A stretch of 7,980 nucleotides of DNA, from assembly GCA_016188625.1 (NCBI GenBank), contig JACPHL010000119.1, positions 1 to 7,980 on the forward strand, given 5' to 3'. Origin of the DNA: Candidatus Rokuibacteriota bacterium (GTDB taxonomy: Bacteria; Methylomirabilota; Methylomirabilia; Rokubacteriales; JACPHL01). Each line of letters opens with the position of its first letter. Position 1 is the first letter of the stretch. The notes under the pieces are model-generated. The model worked only from the letters and a program-made list of their open reading frames with translations. It had not been told where the DNA came from and ran no database searches. The position numbers were made by a program, and so were the translations under genes. Positions 1 to 6,569 of this stretch are shown piece by piece.

Positions 1-11
1 TCGGGCTCCTG

Positions 12-20
12 TGCTATGAT
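12..20 (+). promoter_or_regulatory. Extended -10 promoter element upstream of coxB
   Basis: The bases TGCTATGAT read as an extended -10 element: TG, one base, then TATGAT, which differs from TATAAT at one position. Transcription would start near 26-28, leaving an untranslated leader of only about 15 nt before the coxB ATG at 42. No Shine-Dalgarno motif is visible in that leader. The matching -35 hexamer would lie outside the window, so only half of the promoter can be judged. An extended -10 can work with a weak -35. This is the natural site to drive the oxidase operon. Confidence 0.5.
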
Positions 21-41
21 GAAATTCACCGCACCGGACCC

Positions 42-1040
42 ATGCGCATCCGTTCCGTCAGGCCCACTTGGTTGGCTGCTGTCCTCTTGATCCTCCTCGG
101 GGGGTGCGGGCTGGACTCCCCGATGACCACCGTCCTGCCGAAGTCCGACCTCGGGCAGGAGATCCACGACCTCTTCATGAACATCGCCGGCTGGTCGCTC
201 TTCATCTTCGTGGTCGTCGAGGCGCTCCTGCTCTTCGTCATCTGGCGCTATCGGGACCGCCCCGGCCGGGCCGAGCCCAGGCCGATCCACGGCCACCTCG
301 GCCTCGAGCTGATCTGGACCCTCATCCCGGTGGTGATCGTCGTCTCCATCGCGGTCCCCACCATCGCCGTGGTCTTCAGGACCCACGCCCCGCCGCCGGC
401 GGAGGCCCTGAAGGTCGAGGTGGTCGGCCATCAGTGGTGGTGGGAGATCCGCTACCCGGACCTCGGGGTCAGGACGGCCAACGAGCTCCACCTCCCGGCC
501 GGCCGGCCGGTGCGCCTCGCCCTCACCTCGGCCGACGTCATCCACAGCTTCTGGGTCCCCCAGCTCGGCGGCAAGCGGGACCTGATCCCCGGCAAGGTCA
601 ACCACCTGATCTTCACGGTCGCCGCGCCGGGCGAGTACCCGGGTCAGTGCGCCGAGTTCTGCGGGGTCTCCCACGCCAACATGCGCCTCCGGGTGGTGGC
701 CCAGGTGCCCGCGGAGTTCGAGGGGTGGGCCGCGCGCCAGAAGGCCCCGCCGGCCCCGCCGACCGGCGCGGCCGCCGAGGGGCGGGAGGTCTTTCAGGCC
801 TCGGCCTGCGTGGCCTGTCACGCCATCCAGGGCGTCGCCGTCGGCGTGGTCGGGCCCGATCTCACCCACATGGGCAGCCGGAAGACCCTGGCGGGCGGAC
901 TGCTTCCCAACACGCCCGAGCAGATGAGCCGCTGGCTCGCCGACCCGCCGGCGGTCAAGCCCGGGAGCCGGATGCCGAAGCTCCCGCTCACCGACGAGCA
1001 GATCGCCGCCCTGGTCGCCTACCTCGAGAGCCTCCGATGA
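42..1040 (+). CDS. coxB: Cytochrome c oxidase subunit II with fused cytochrome c domain (caa3 type), lipoprotein
   Basis: Subunit II of a haem-copper oxidase. It receives electrons through a haem c and the binuclear CuA centre and passes them to subunit I. The 332-residue product begins with a lipoprotein signal whose lipobox LGGC puts the lipidated Cys at 22. Two membrane helices follow at about 48-68 and 88-112. The aromatic stretch HQWWWE (130-135) precedes the cupredoxin domain, whose CuA ligands are H168, C203, C207, H211 and M214 in the CxxxCxxxHxxM pattern. After a Pro/Ala linker, a class I cytochrome c domain carries CVACH (256-260) and a likely axial Met at M311. The fused haem c marks the caa3 subtype, in which the cytochrome c donor is tethered to the enzyme. 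Its stop overlaps the next gene's start by 4 nt (ATGA). The ATG at 42 is chosen because it gives the signal peptide; no clear ribosome binding site is seen. All expected metal ligands are present. Also called ctaC. Confidence 0.97.
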   Translation: MRIRSVRPTWLAAVLLILLGGCGLDSPMTTVLPKSDLGQEIHDLFMNIAGWSLFIFVVVEALLLFVIWRYRDRPGRAEPRPIHGHLGLELIWTLIPVVIVVSIAVPTIAVVFRTHAPPPAEALKVEVVGHQWWWEIRYPDLGVRTANELHLPAGRPVRLALTSADVIHSFWVPQLGGKRDLIPGKVNHLIFTVAAPGEYPGQCAEFCGVSHANMRLRVVAQVPAEFEGWAARQKAPPAPPTGAAAEGREVFQASACVACHAIQGVAVGVVGPDLTHMGSRKTLAGGLLPNTPEQMSRWLADPPAVKPGSRMPKLPLTDEQIAALVAYLESLR

Positions 1041-3385
1041 CCGGGGCGCGCGGGGTCTGGGGCTGGATCACGACCGTCGATCACAAGCGGATCGGCATCC
1101 TCTACGGGGTCACCGCCTTCGTCTTCTTCCTCGTGGGCGGCATCGAGGCCCTCGTGATCCGGCTCCAGCTCGCGCGGCCCGACAGCGCGGTGGTGAGCGC
1201 CGAGACCTTCAACCAGCTCTTCACCATGCACGGGACCACCATGATCTTCCTCGCGGTGATGCCCCTCGGCGCCGCCTTCTTCAACTACCTGATCCCGCTC
1301 ATGATCGGGGCGCGCGACGTCGCCTTCCCCCGCCTCAACGCGCTCTCGTACTGGGTCTTCCTCTCCGGGGGGCTCTTCCTCAACGCGAGCTTCCTGTTCG
1401 GCGCCGCCCCGAACGCCGGCTGGTTCGGCTACGCGAACCTGACCGCCAGGCAGTTCTCCCCGGGCCCCGCCATCGACTTCTGGCTGCTCGGCCTCCTGGT
1501 CCTCGGGGTCTCCTCCCTCATCGCGGGGTTCAACTTCATCGTGACGATCCTGAACATGCGGGCGCCCGGGATGACCTTCATGCGGCTCCCGGTCTTCGTC
1601 TGGATGACGCTGATCACCCAGTTCCTGATCGTCCTGGCCTTCCCGACCATCACCGTCGGCCTCTTCCTGCTCTTCTTCGACCGCTACCTCGGCACGGGCT
1701 TCTACGACCCCCTGGTCGGCGGGAACCCCCTCCTCTGGCAGCACCTCTTCTGGCTCTTCGGCCACCCGGAGGTCTACATCCTGATCCTCCCGGCCATGGG
1801 GATCGTCTCAGAGGTTCTCCCCACCTTCGCCCGGAAGCCGCTCTTCGGCTACCCCGTGGTCGTCTACTCGGGGATCCTGATCGGGTTCTTCGGGTTCGGG
1901 GTGTGGAGCCACCATATGTTCACGGTGGGTCTCGGGGCCGTCGCCGACGCCGCCTTCTCCCTGGCCACGATGCTGATCGGCATCCCCACCGGGGTGAAGA
2001 TCTTCAACTGGCTCGCCACGCTGTGGGGCGGCGCCATCCGGGCCCGGACGCCGCTGTACTTCGCGGTGGGGTTCATCGCCATGTTCCTCATGGGCGGGCT
2101 CTCGGGGATCATGCACGCCTCGCCGCCCGTGGACATGCAGCAGCAGGACTCCTACTTCGTCGTCGCCCACCTCCACTACGTCCTGGTCGGCGGGAGCCTC
2201 TTCGGCCTCTTCGCGGGGATCTACTACTGGTGGCCCAAGATGACGGGGCGGCTGCTCAGCGACCGGCTCGGCAAGCTGAACTTCTGGCTGCTCCTCGTCG
2301 GCTTCAACGCGACCTTCTTCCCGATGCACTTCCTCGGGCTCATGGGCATGCCCCGCCGCCTCTACACCTATTCGGGCGCCCTCGGCTGGGACTTCTGGAA
2401 TTTCGTGTCCACCGTCGGGGCGTTCCTCATCGCGCTCTCCGTCCTGGTCTTCATCGTTCCTGACCCCTGGGACGGGCGGACCCTGGAGTGGACGCTCCCC
2501 TCGCCGCCGCCGGTCCACAACTTCGAGGAGATCCCGACCGTGGCCCACCGGGACGAGCTCTGGGCGCGGAAGCGGCGCCGGCCGGCCGCGCCGCCCGCGC
2601 CCCGCGAGCCCGCACCTGTCCCCGCCCACGCGCCCCACGGCATCCACCTCCCCCCGCCCTCCATCTACCCGATCATCGTGGCGGGCGGGATCCTGCTCGT
2701 CGCCGTGGGGGCCCTGGCCCACCTGGCCGTCAGCGCCCTCGGCGGACTCCTCGTCGCGTACGGGATCTACCGCTGGGCCTTCGAGTACGGCGGCCCGGGG
2801 CGGGGCCACCCGGTCCCGCTCGAGGAGACCAGCCTCGGGCTCGATCACCGGAAGACCGGCTTCTGGGCCTTCCTGGGCTCCGAGTGCATGTTCTTCGCCT
2901 CCCTGATCGCCACCTACATGGCCTACAAGGGCAAGAGCCTGAGCGGCCCCTACCCCCACGAGATCCTCAACATCCCGCTGACCTCGATCAGCACCTTCGT
3001 CCTGCTGATGTCGAGCCTCCTGATGGTCCTGGCCCTGGCCGCGGTCCAGCGCGGTGACCGGCTCGGGGCGAAGCTCTGGCTCTTCGGGACGGCCTTCTTC
3101 GGGCTGATCTTCCTGGGCTTCCAGGCGTACGAGTTCATCGAGTTCGTCCACGAGGGCCTCACGCTCCAGGTCAACCTCTTCGGGGCCACCTTCTTCGTGC
3201 TCACGGGCTTCCACGGCGCCCACGTGACGGTCGGGGTGATCTGGCTCCTCTCGCTCTGGGTCCTGGCGCTCCGGGAGCGCCTCGGCCCCGCCGACGCCGT
3301 GCTGGTAGAGGTCGCGGGGCTCTACTGGCACTTCGTGGACATCGTCTGGATCGCGATCTTCACGCTGATCTACCTGATCCAGTAG
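1037..3385 (+). CDS. ctaD: Fused cytochrome c oxidase subunit I + III (CoxA-CoxC)
   Basis: Catalytic subunit I fused in frame to subunit III, 782 residues; the symbol covers the ctaD part and the rest is ctaE. Subunit I (about 1-500) holds the low-spin haem a ligands H65 and H380, the haem a3 ligand H378, and CuB ligands H243, H292 and H293, with Y247 as the expected His-Tyr crosslink partner in GHPEVY. D-channel residues D94, N83 and N101 lead to E245. K-channel residues are T318 and K321. E245 in GHPE places it with A1-type oxidases. A Pro/Arg-rich linker (about 488-540) joins a complete subunit III with about seven helices; E616 in LGSECMFF matches the conserved glutamate of that subunit. 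The same frame stays open upstream to 68, but that part is a shadow of coxB. The ATG at 1037 opens with the usual subunit I N-terminus (ITTVDHKRIG). Subunit I/III fusion is known from Thermus caa3 oxidase. No separate subunit III gene is present here. Confidence 0.96.
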   Translation: MTGARGVWGWITTVDHKRIGILYGVTAFVFFLVGGIEALVIRLQLARPDSAVVSAETFNQLFTMHGTTMIFLAVMPLGAAFFNYLIPLMIGARDVAFPRLNALSYWVFLSGGLFLNASFLFGAAPNAGWFGYANLTARQFSPGPAIDFWLLGLLVLGVSSLIAGFNFIVTILNMRAPGMTFMRLPVFVWMTLITQFLIVLAFPTITVGLFLLFFDRYLGTGFYDPLVGGNPLLWQHLFWLFGHPEVYILILPAMGIVSEVLPTFARKPLFGYPVVVYSGILIGFFGFGVWSHHMFTVGLGAVADAAFSLATMLIGIPTGVKIFNWLATLWGGAIRARTPLYFAVGFIAMFLMGGLSGIMHASPPVDMQQQDSYFVVAHLHYVLVGGSLFGLFAGIYYWWPKMTGRLLSDRLGKLNFWLLLVGFNATFFPMHFLGLMGMPRRLYTYSGALGWDFWNFVSTVGAFLIALSVLVFIVPDPWDGRTLEWTLPSPPPVHNFEEIPTVAHRDELWARKRRRPAAPPAPREPAPVPAHAPHGIHLPPPSIYPIIVAGGILLVAVGALAHLAVSALGGLLVAYGIYRWAFEYGGPGRGHPVPLEETSLGLDHRKTGFWAFLGSECMFFASLIATYMAYKGKSLSGPYPHEILNIPLTSISTFVLLMSSLLMVLALAAVQRGDRLGAKLWLFGTAFFGLIFLGFQAYEFIEFVHEGLTLQVNLFGATFFVLTGFHGAHVTVGVIWLLSLWVLALRERLGPADAVLVEVAGLYWHFVDIVWIAIFTLIYLIQ

Positions 3386-3394
3386 GGGACATTC

Positions 3395-3700
3395 ATGACC
3401 GAGCCCGCCCACGAGATCCACCCCCCGATCCGGGCGTACCTCGTGATCGCGGCGGTCCTGGCCGTGATCACGGCGGTCGAGGTGACGGTCTTCTACATCA
3501 CCTGGCTGGCCCGCTTCCTGGTCCCCATCCTGCTCGTCCTCTCCACGGCCAAGTTCGCCCTCGTCGTCATGTTCTTCATGCACCTCCGCTCCGACAGCCG
3601 GGTCTTCAGCGGGCTCTTCGCGGGCCCGCTCGCCATCGCCATCGCCATCGTCATGGTCCTGATGGCGCTCTTCGGGGCCTTCGTCGTCGGCCGGCCGTGA
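3395..3700 (+). CDS. ctaF: Cytochrome c oxidase subunit IV (prokaryotic small subunit)
   Basis: A 101-residue membrane protein with three predicted helices at about 14-35, 38-62 and 73-97. The segment KFALVVMFFMHLRSDS (53-68) is the hallmark of the bacterial subunit IV family (COX4_pro type), a small subunit that helps assembly or stability of aa3/caa3 oxidases and carries no cofactor. It begins 9 nt after the subunit I/III stop, with the purine run AGGGGA (3384-3389) placed as a ribosome binding site for the ATG at 3395. Position between the catalytic fusion and ctaG matches the Bacillus-like order ctaC-ctaD-ctaE-ctaF-ctaG. Also called coxD. Confidence 0.92.
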   Translation: MTEPAHEIHPPIRAYLVIAAVLAVITAVEVTVFYITWLARFLVPILLVLSTAKFALVVMFFMHLRSDSRVFSGLFAGPLAIAIAIVMVLMALFGAFVVGRP

Positions 3701-3713
3701 GAGGGTAGCGGAG

Positions 3714-4535
3714 ATGGAGTGGGGCCGCTGGGAGGTGCACCCCGAGGTCGGGCTGGGCCTTTCGCTCCTGGCCGCCGCCTACCTCCTCGGGGTGGGGCCC
3801 TTGCGCCGCCGCGGGGGGGCCGGGCGGCTGACCCCGGGCCACCCGATCGCCTTCCTCGGAGGGCTTGCCGTCACGTTCCTGGCGCTGACCGGACCCCTCC
3901 ACGACCTCGCCGACCGCTACCTCTTCAGCGCCCACATGGTGCAGCACCTCCTGCTCACCCTGGTGATCCCGCCCCTGCTCCTGGCGGGCACGCCCGGCTG
4001 GCTCCTCCGCCCGCTCCTCGCGGGCCGCATGCGGCTCGCCCGGCCGCTGGCCCGCGCCCCGGTGGCGTTCGCGGTCTACACCGTCGTCCTCGTGGCCTGG
4101 CACCTGCCGCTCCTCTACGAGGCGGCGATGCGGGATCATGGCCTCCACGTCGTCCAGCACCTCACCCTCATGGCGGCCGGGCTCTGGCTCTTCTGGCCCA
4201 TCCTGAGCCCGCTCCCCGAGCTGCCCCGCCTCCCGCCCCCGGCCCAGATGCTCTACCTCTTCCTCGCCGGGGTCCCGATGGTGCTGATCGCCGCGCCCAT
4301 CACGCTGGCGGATGAGGTCCTCTACCCCTTCTACGCCGGGGCGCCGCGCCTCTTCGGCCTCACGCCGCTCGGCGATCAGCGCGCCGGGGGCGTTATCATG
4401 TGGGTGCCGGGGACGCTGGTCTTCCTGATCGCCATCACCTTCGTCTTCTTCCGATGGGTCCGCGCGGAGGCCGAGCCCGAGGAGCCCTCGGCCCGGCTCG
4501 GCGCGCCCCGGGAGGACGGCCATGGAGCTCATTGA
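3714..4535 (+). CDS. ctaG: CtaG-type cytochrome c oxidase assembly factor (caa3_CtaG family)
   Basis: A 273-residue polytopic membrane protein with about six or seven hydrophobic segments. It resembles the caa3_CtaG family needed to make active caa3 oxidase in Bacillus subtilis. It is unrelated to the Cox11-type proteins that also carry the name CtaG. Family-like features are GPLHDLAD with H63, the SAHMVQHLLL motif (H74, H78), WHLPLLYEA (H130), HVVQHLTLMAAG (H145, H149) and the late motif DQRAGGVIMW from D221. The conserved histidines could hold copper or another metal, but that is inference. The start at 3714 follows a GAGGG ribosome binding site at 3701-3705, 13 nt after the subunit IV stop. 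The C-terminal tail is charged and ends GHGAH. Its last 14 nt overlap the start of the next gene, so downstream translation is probably coupled to this one. Confidence 0.92.
   Translation: MEWGRWEVHPEVGLGLSLLAAAYLLGVGPLRRRGGAGRLTPGHPIAFLGGLAVTFLALTGPLHDLADRYLFSAHMVQHLLLTLVIPPLLLAGTPGWLLRPLLAGRMRLARPLARAPVAFAVYTVVLVAWHLPLLYEAAMRDHGLHVVQHLTLMAAGLWLFWPILSPLPELPRLPPPAQMLYLFLAGVPMVLIAAPITLADEVLYPFYAGAPRLFGLTPLGDQRAGGVIMWVPGTLVFLIAITFVFFRWVRAEAEPEEPSARLGAPREDGHGAH
4511..4516 (+). promoter_or_regulatory. Ribosome binding site for the triplicated membrane protein
   Basis: GGAGGA lies inside the 3' end of ctaG, five bases before the ATG at 4522. This near-perfect Shine-Dalgarno sequence fixes that start and shows the 14-nt gene overlap is real rather than an artefact of start choice. 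Ribosomes ending ctaG at 4535 would be well placed to reinitiate here. Confidence 0.75.
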
Positions 4536-5964
4536 CCGCCGCCTGATCCGCGAAGGGATCGTGGCCGGGGTGATCGGGGCCGCGCTCGTGGCCCTCTGGT
4601 TCCTCCTGGTGGACGCCCTCCAGGGCCAGCCCTTCCGCACCCCGGCCCTGCTCGGGGCCGCGGTGTTCCAGGGGCTGCGCGAGCCCACCGAGGCCGTGGC
4701 CATCACGGCGGGCGCGGTGGCGGGGTACAGCGTGCTCCACGGCCTCGCCTTCATCGCCTTCGGGATCCTCTGCGCGACCCTGATCGTCAGCGCCGAGCGC
4801 GAGCCCGCCATGCTCCTGGCCTTCATCGCCCTCTTCGCCTGCTTCTCGGTCTTCTTCCTCGGGCTCCTCTGGGTCCTGGCGGCGTGGCTCCTGGGCGCCC
4901 TCCCGTGGTGGGAGATCCTCGTCGCCAACCTCCTGGCCGCCGGGGGGATGCTCGCCTACTTCTTCCTCGGCCACCGGGCCCTGGGCCGGGCCCTGCTGGG
5001 GTCCCTGGCGGGCGTCCTCCCGGAAGGGGTCGTGGCCGGGCTGCTCGGGGCGGCCATCGTCGCGGCCTGGTTCCTGATCGTCGATACCCTTCAGGGCCGG
5101 CCGTTCTTCACCCCCGCGCTCCTCGGGGCCGCCGTGTTCGAGGGGCTCCAGGATCCCGCGCTCCTCCAGATGAGCCTCGGCGTGATCCTCGGCTACACCG
5201 TCCTGCACGGGGCCGCCTTCGTCGCCTTCGGGATCCTCTGCGCGATCCTGATCGTCGCCGCGGAGCGCGAGCCGGGGCTCGCCTGGGCCTTCCTGGCGCT
5301 GCTGGTCTCCTTCGAGGTCTTCTTCCTGGCCCTGGACCGGCTCTTCGCCGAGTCTGTCCTCGGCGCCCTGGTCTGGTGGGCGATCCTCGTCGGGAACCTC
5401 CTGGCCGCGGGCGGGATGCTGGCCTACTTCTTCCTCCGGCATCGGGCGCTGGGCCGGGCCCTGCTGGGGGATTGGGCGGGGGTGATCCGCGAGGGGATCG
5501 TGGCCGGGCTGCTCGGGGCGTCCATCGTGGCGGTCTGGTTCCTCGCCTACGACGCCTTCAAGGGGCAGCCCCTCCGGACCCCCGCGCTCCTCGGGGCCGC
5601 CGTCTTCCAGGGGCTTACCGACCCCGCGGCCGTCGAGATCAGCCTCGGGGTGATCCTGGGCTACACCGTCCTGCATGGCCTGGCCTTCGCGGTCTTCGGG
5701 ATGGTGGTGGCCGTGCTGCTGGTGGCCGCGGAGCGCCAGCCGGTCCTGCTCCTGGGCCTCTTCATGCTCTTGGCGGCCTTCGAGGTCTTCTTCTTCGGCG
5801 TCGTCATGATCTTCGGCCAATCGCTCGTGGGCGCCCTGCTCTGGTGGGAGATCTTCGTGGCCAACCTGCTGGCCCTGGCGGGGATGCTGCTGTACTTCTT
5901 CCTCGGCCACCGGGCCCTGGGGCGGCGGCTCATGGAGACCTGGCCCCCCCGCGAGGAGGCGTGA
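4522..5964 (+). CDS. Unrecognised 12-helix membrane protein made of three tandem 4-helix repeats
   Basis: I do not recognise this family. The 480-residue product consists of three successive copies of one unit (residues about 8-164, 165-320 and 321-474), with a period of 156-157 residues. Each copy has four predicted helices, giving about twelve in all and no signal peptide. Landmarks recur in each unit: EG(I/V)VAG (E11/E168/E324), an Asp at the end of helix 1 (D31/D188/D344), TPALLGAAVF (from T40/T197/T353), GYxVLHG in helix 2 (H73/H229/H385), AERxP (E92/E248/E404), WWxI with a following Asn (W129/W285/W441; N136/N292/N448) and HRALGR after helix 4 (H151/H307/H463). The repeated polar residues inside helices suggest a transport, channel or cofactor-handling role, but none is shown. 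It overlaps ctaG by 14 nt and has a strong ribosome binding site, so it probably belongs to the oxidase operon. A role in oxidase assembly or copper/haem supply is conceivable; an unrelated membrane protein carried by the operon is equally possible. Confidence 0.9.
   Translation: MELIDRRLIREGIVAGVIGAALVALWFLLVDALQGQPFRTPALLGAAVFQGLREPTEAVAITAGAVAGYSVLHGLAFIAFGILCATLIVSAEREPAMLLAFIALFACFSVFFLGLLWVLAAWLLGALPWWEILVANLLAAGGMLAYFFLGHRALGRALLGSLAGVLPEGVVAGLLGAAIVAAWFLIVDTLQGRPFFTPALLGAAVFEGLQDPALLQMSLGVILGYTVLHGAAFVAFGILCAILIVAAEREPGLAWAFLALLVSFEVFFLALDRLFAESVLGALVWWAILVGNLLAAGGMLAYFFLRHRALGRALLGDWAGVIREGIVAGLLGASIVAVWFLAYDAFKGQPLRTPALLGAAVFQGLTDPAAVEISLGVILGYTVLHGLAFAVFGMVVAVLLVAAERQPVLLLGLFMLLAAFEVFFFGVVMIFGQSLVGALLWWEIFVANLLALAGMLLYFFLGHRALGRRLMETWPPREEA
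4543..5013 (+). repeat. Coding repeat unit 1 of 3 (about 157 codons)
   Basis: First copy of the tandem unit. It has one extra residue relative to the others between the helix 1 region and H73, and it is the most divergent in protein sequence (REPTEAVAIT where the others have a DPA-type stretch). It lacks the intramembrane Glu found in helix 3 of the other two copies, having S109 instead. Stretches of DNA identity to unit 2 remain, for example a 21-nt match between 4981-5001 and 5449-5469. Confidence 0.85.
5014..5481 (+). repeat. Coding repeat unit 2 of 3 (156 codons)
   Basis: Second copy, 468 nt. It shares exact in-register DNA matches with unit 3, including 26 nt (5110-5135 against 5578-5603) and 22 nt (5031-5052 against 5499-5520), each offset by exactly 468 nt. 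Helix 3 carries E265 in FEVFF. Confidence 0.85.
5482..5943 (+). repeat. Coding repeat unit 3 of 3 (about 154 codons)
   Basis: Third copy, ending at the HRALGRRLMETW segment. Helix 3 carries E421 in FEVFF, matching unit 2. AERQP (403-407) replaces the AEREP of the other two copies. A short charged tail (PPREEA) follows the repeat. Confidence 0.85.
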
Positions 5965-6021
5965 GCCGCCCGGTGGCGTTCCCTCATCCGGTCACGCTGT
6001 TGGGCTGACCCCGAGTCCGCC

Positions 6022-6384
6022 GTGATCCCGCAGTGGGCGTGGGGGCTGCTTCAGCCGTACGTCCGGAAGCGGCTCGAGGCCCGCCGAGCGGCCCCGACGC
6101 CGGCGGCCATCCTGGACGAGCTGGGGGCGATCTGGCCCGGGCTCTCCGTCGTCCTCATGGTGCAGGAGCCGTGGATGTCCACCATCCGCTTCAAGCGCCT
6201 CGCGCGCCTTCAGGCGGGGGAGATGCGGCCGTTCCTCGAGGCGCCCGAGGGGTACCTCGCCGAGCGCTTCGGCGGGGGGAAGTTCAAGGTCAACTTCCAC
6301 CACGGGATGCACTTCGTGGCCACCAAGAACTTCAAGCCCGCCGGGCCGCCCCGCTGGCAGGACTTCCCCGAGCTGGAGGAGTGA
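6022..6384 (+). CDS. Small hypothetical protein, GTG start
   Basis: A 120-residue protein I do not recognise. It has no signal peptide and no clear transmembrane helix. The N-terminus is basic and aromatic (WAWGLLQPYVRKRLEARR), followed by a probable helix (28-40) and a hydrophobic strand (LSVVLMVQEPW). The C-terminal third, GGGKFKVNFHHGMHFVATKN (85-104), looks like a beta-hairpin. It loosely recalls the GGGxYxVxxxxxG segments of small phage-associated proteins, but this is only an impression. GTG at 6022 is the only usable start, because the frame has no ATG, GTG or TTG between the preceding stop at 5962-5964 and this codon. No convincing ribosome binding site is seen. Codon use matches the neighbours and the frame is uninterrupted, which favours a real gene. 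It begins 57 nt after the triplicated membrane protein and could be read from the same transcript. Confidence 0.65.
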   Translation: MIPQWAWGLLQPYVRKRLEARRAAPTPAAILDELGAIWPGLSVVLMVQEPWMSTIRFKRLARLQAGEMRPFLEAPEGYLAERFGGGKFKVNFHHGMHFVATKNFKPAGPPRWQDFPELEE

Positions 6385-6569
6385 CGGGTTGACCATCTGC
6401 TCCGGGGTGACCACGACCTGGATTCCGGCGCAATTCATGACGGAATAACCTGAGGGGGCCGTGCCCGCGGTTCAGCGAGGGCGGGGCGGACGCCGGAGGC
6501 AGGTCTCCGGCGAGGCGCCGGAGGCGCTCGCGTCCGGCTGAGCGCAATCCCGCGGGAGGGCCGGGCCGC
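6385..6569. other. Convergent intergenic region with nested GC-rich inverted repeats
   Basis: This stretch separates two genes that point toward each other. CTCCGGCG (6505-6512) can pair with CGCCGGAG at 6491-6498 (6-nt loop) or with CGCCGGAG at 6516-6523 (3-nt loop), because CGCCGGAGGC occurs twice (6491-6500 and 6516-6525). An outer pair, CGGACGC (6487-6493) with GCGTCCG (6530-6536), could enclose the 3-nt-loop hairpin. There is no T-run on either strand, so this is not a standard intrinsic terminator. Folding could still aid transcription end for both genes. The rest of the interval shows no gene that I can support. Confidence 0.45.

Noticed and set aside
16-90. Possible 24-codon upstream reading frame starting with ATGATG
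   Set aside because: Its start codons overlap the predicted -10 element, so they would lie upstream of the transcript start. There is no ribosome binding site.
68-1036. Upstream extension of the subunit I/III reading frame across coxB
   Set aside because: It is the +1 shadow of coxB: a low-complexity Pro/Arg/Gly string without domain features. The genuine subunit I N-terminus begins at 1037.
1019-3583. Long minus-strand frames opposite the oxidase genes
   Set aside because: Their products are Glu/Asp/Gly/Arg/Pro-rich low-complexity strings caused by high GC at third codon positions of the real + strand genes.
4435-5910. 491-codon minus-strand frame with internal repeats
   Set aside because: Its repeats simply mirror the three coding repeats of the + strand gene; the composition is shadow-like with no membrane segments or motifs.
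5992-6438. Minus-strand frame beginning MNCAGIQVVV opposite the small GTG-start gene
   Set aside because: Only the first residues look protein-like; the rest is Pro/Glu/Arg/Leu-rich shadow sequence of the + strand gene, with no ribosome binding site evidence.
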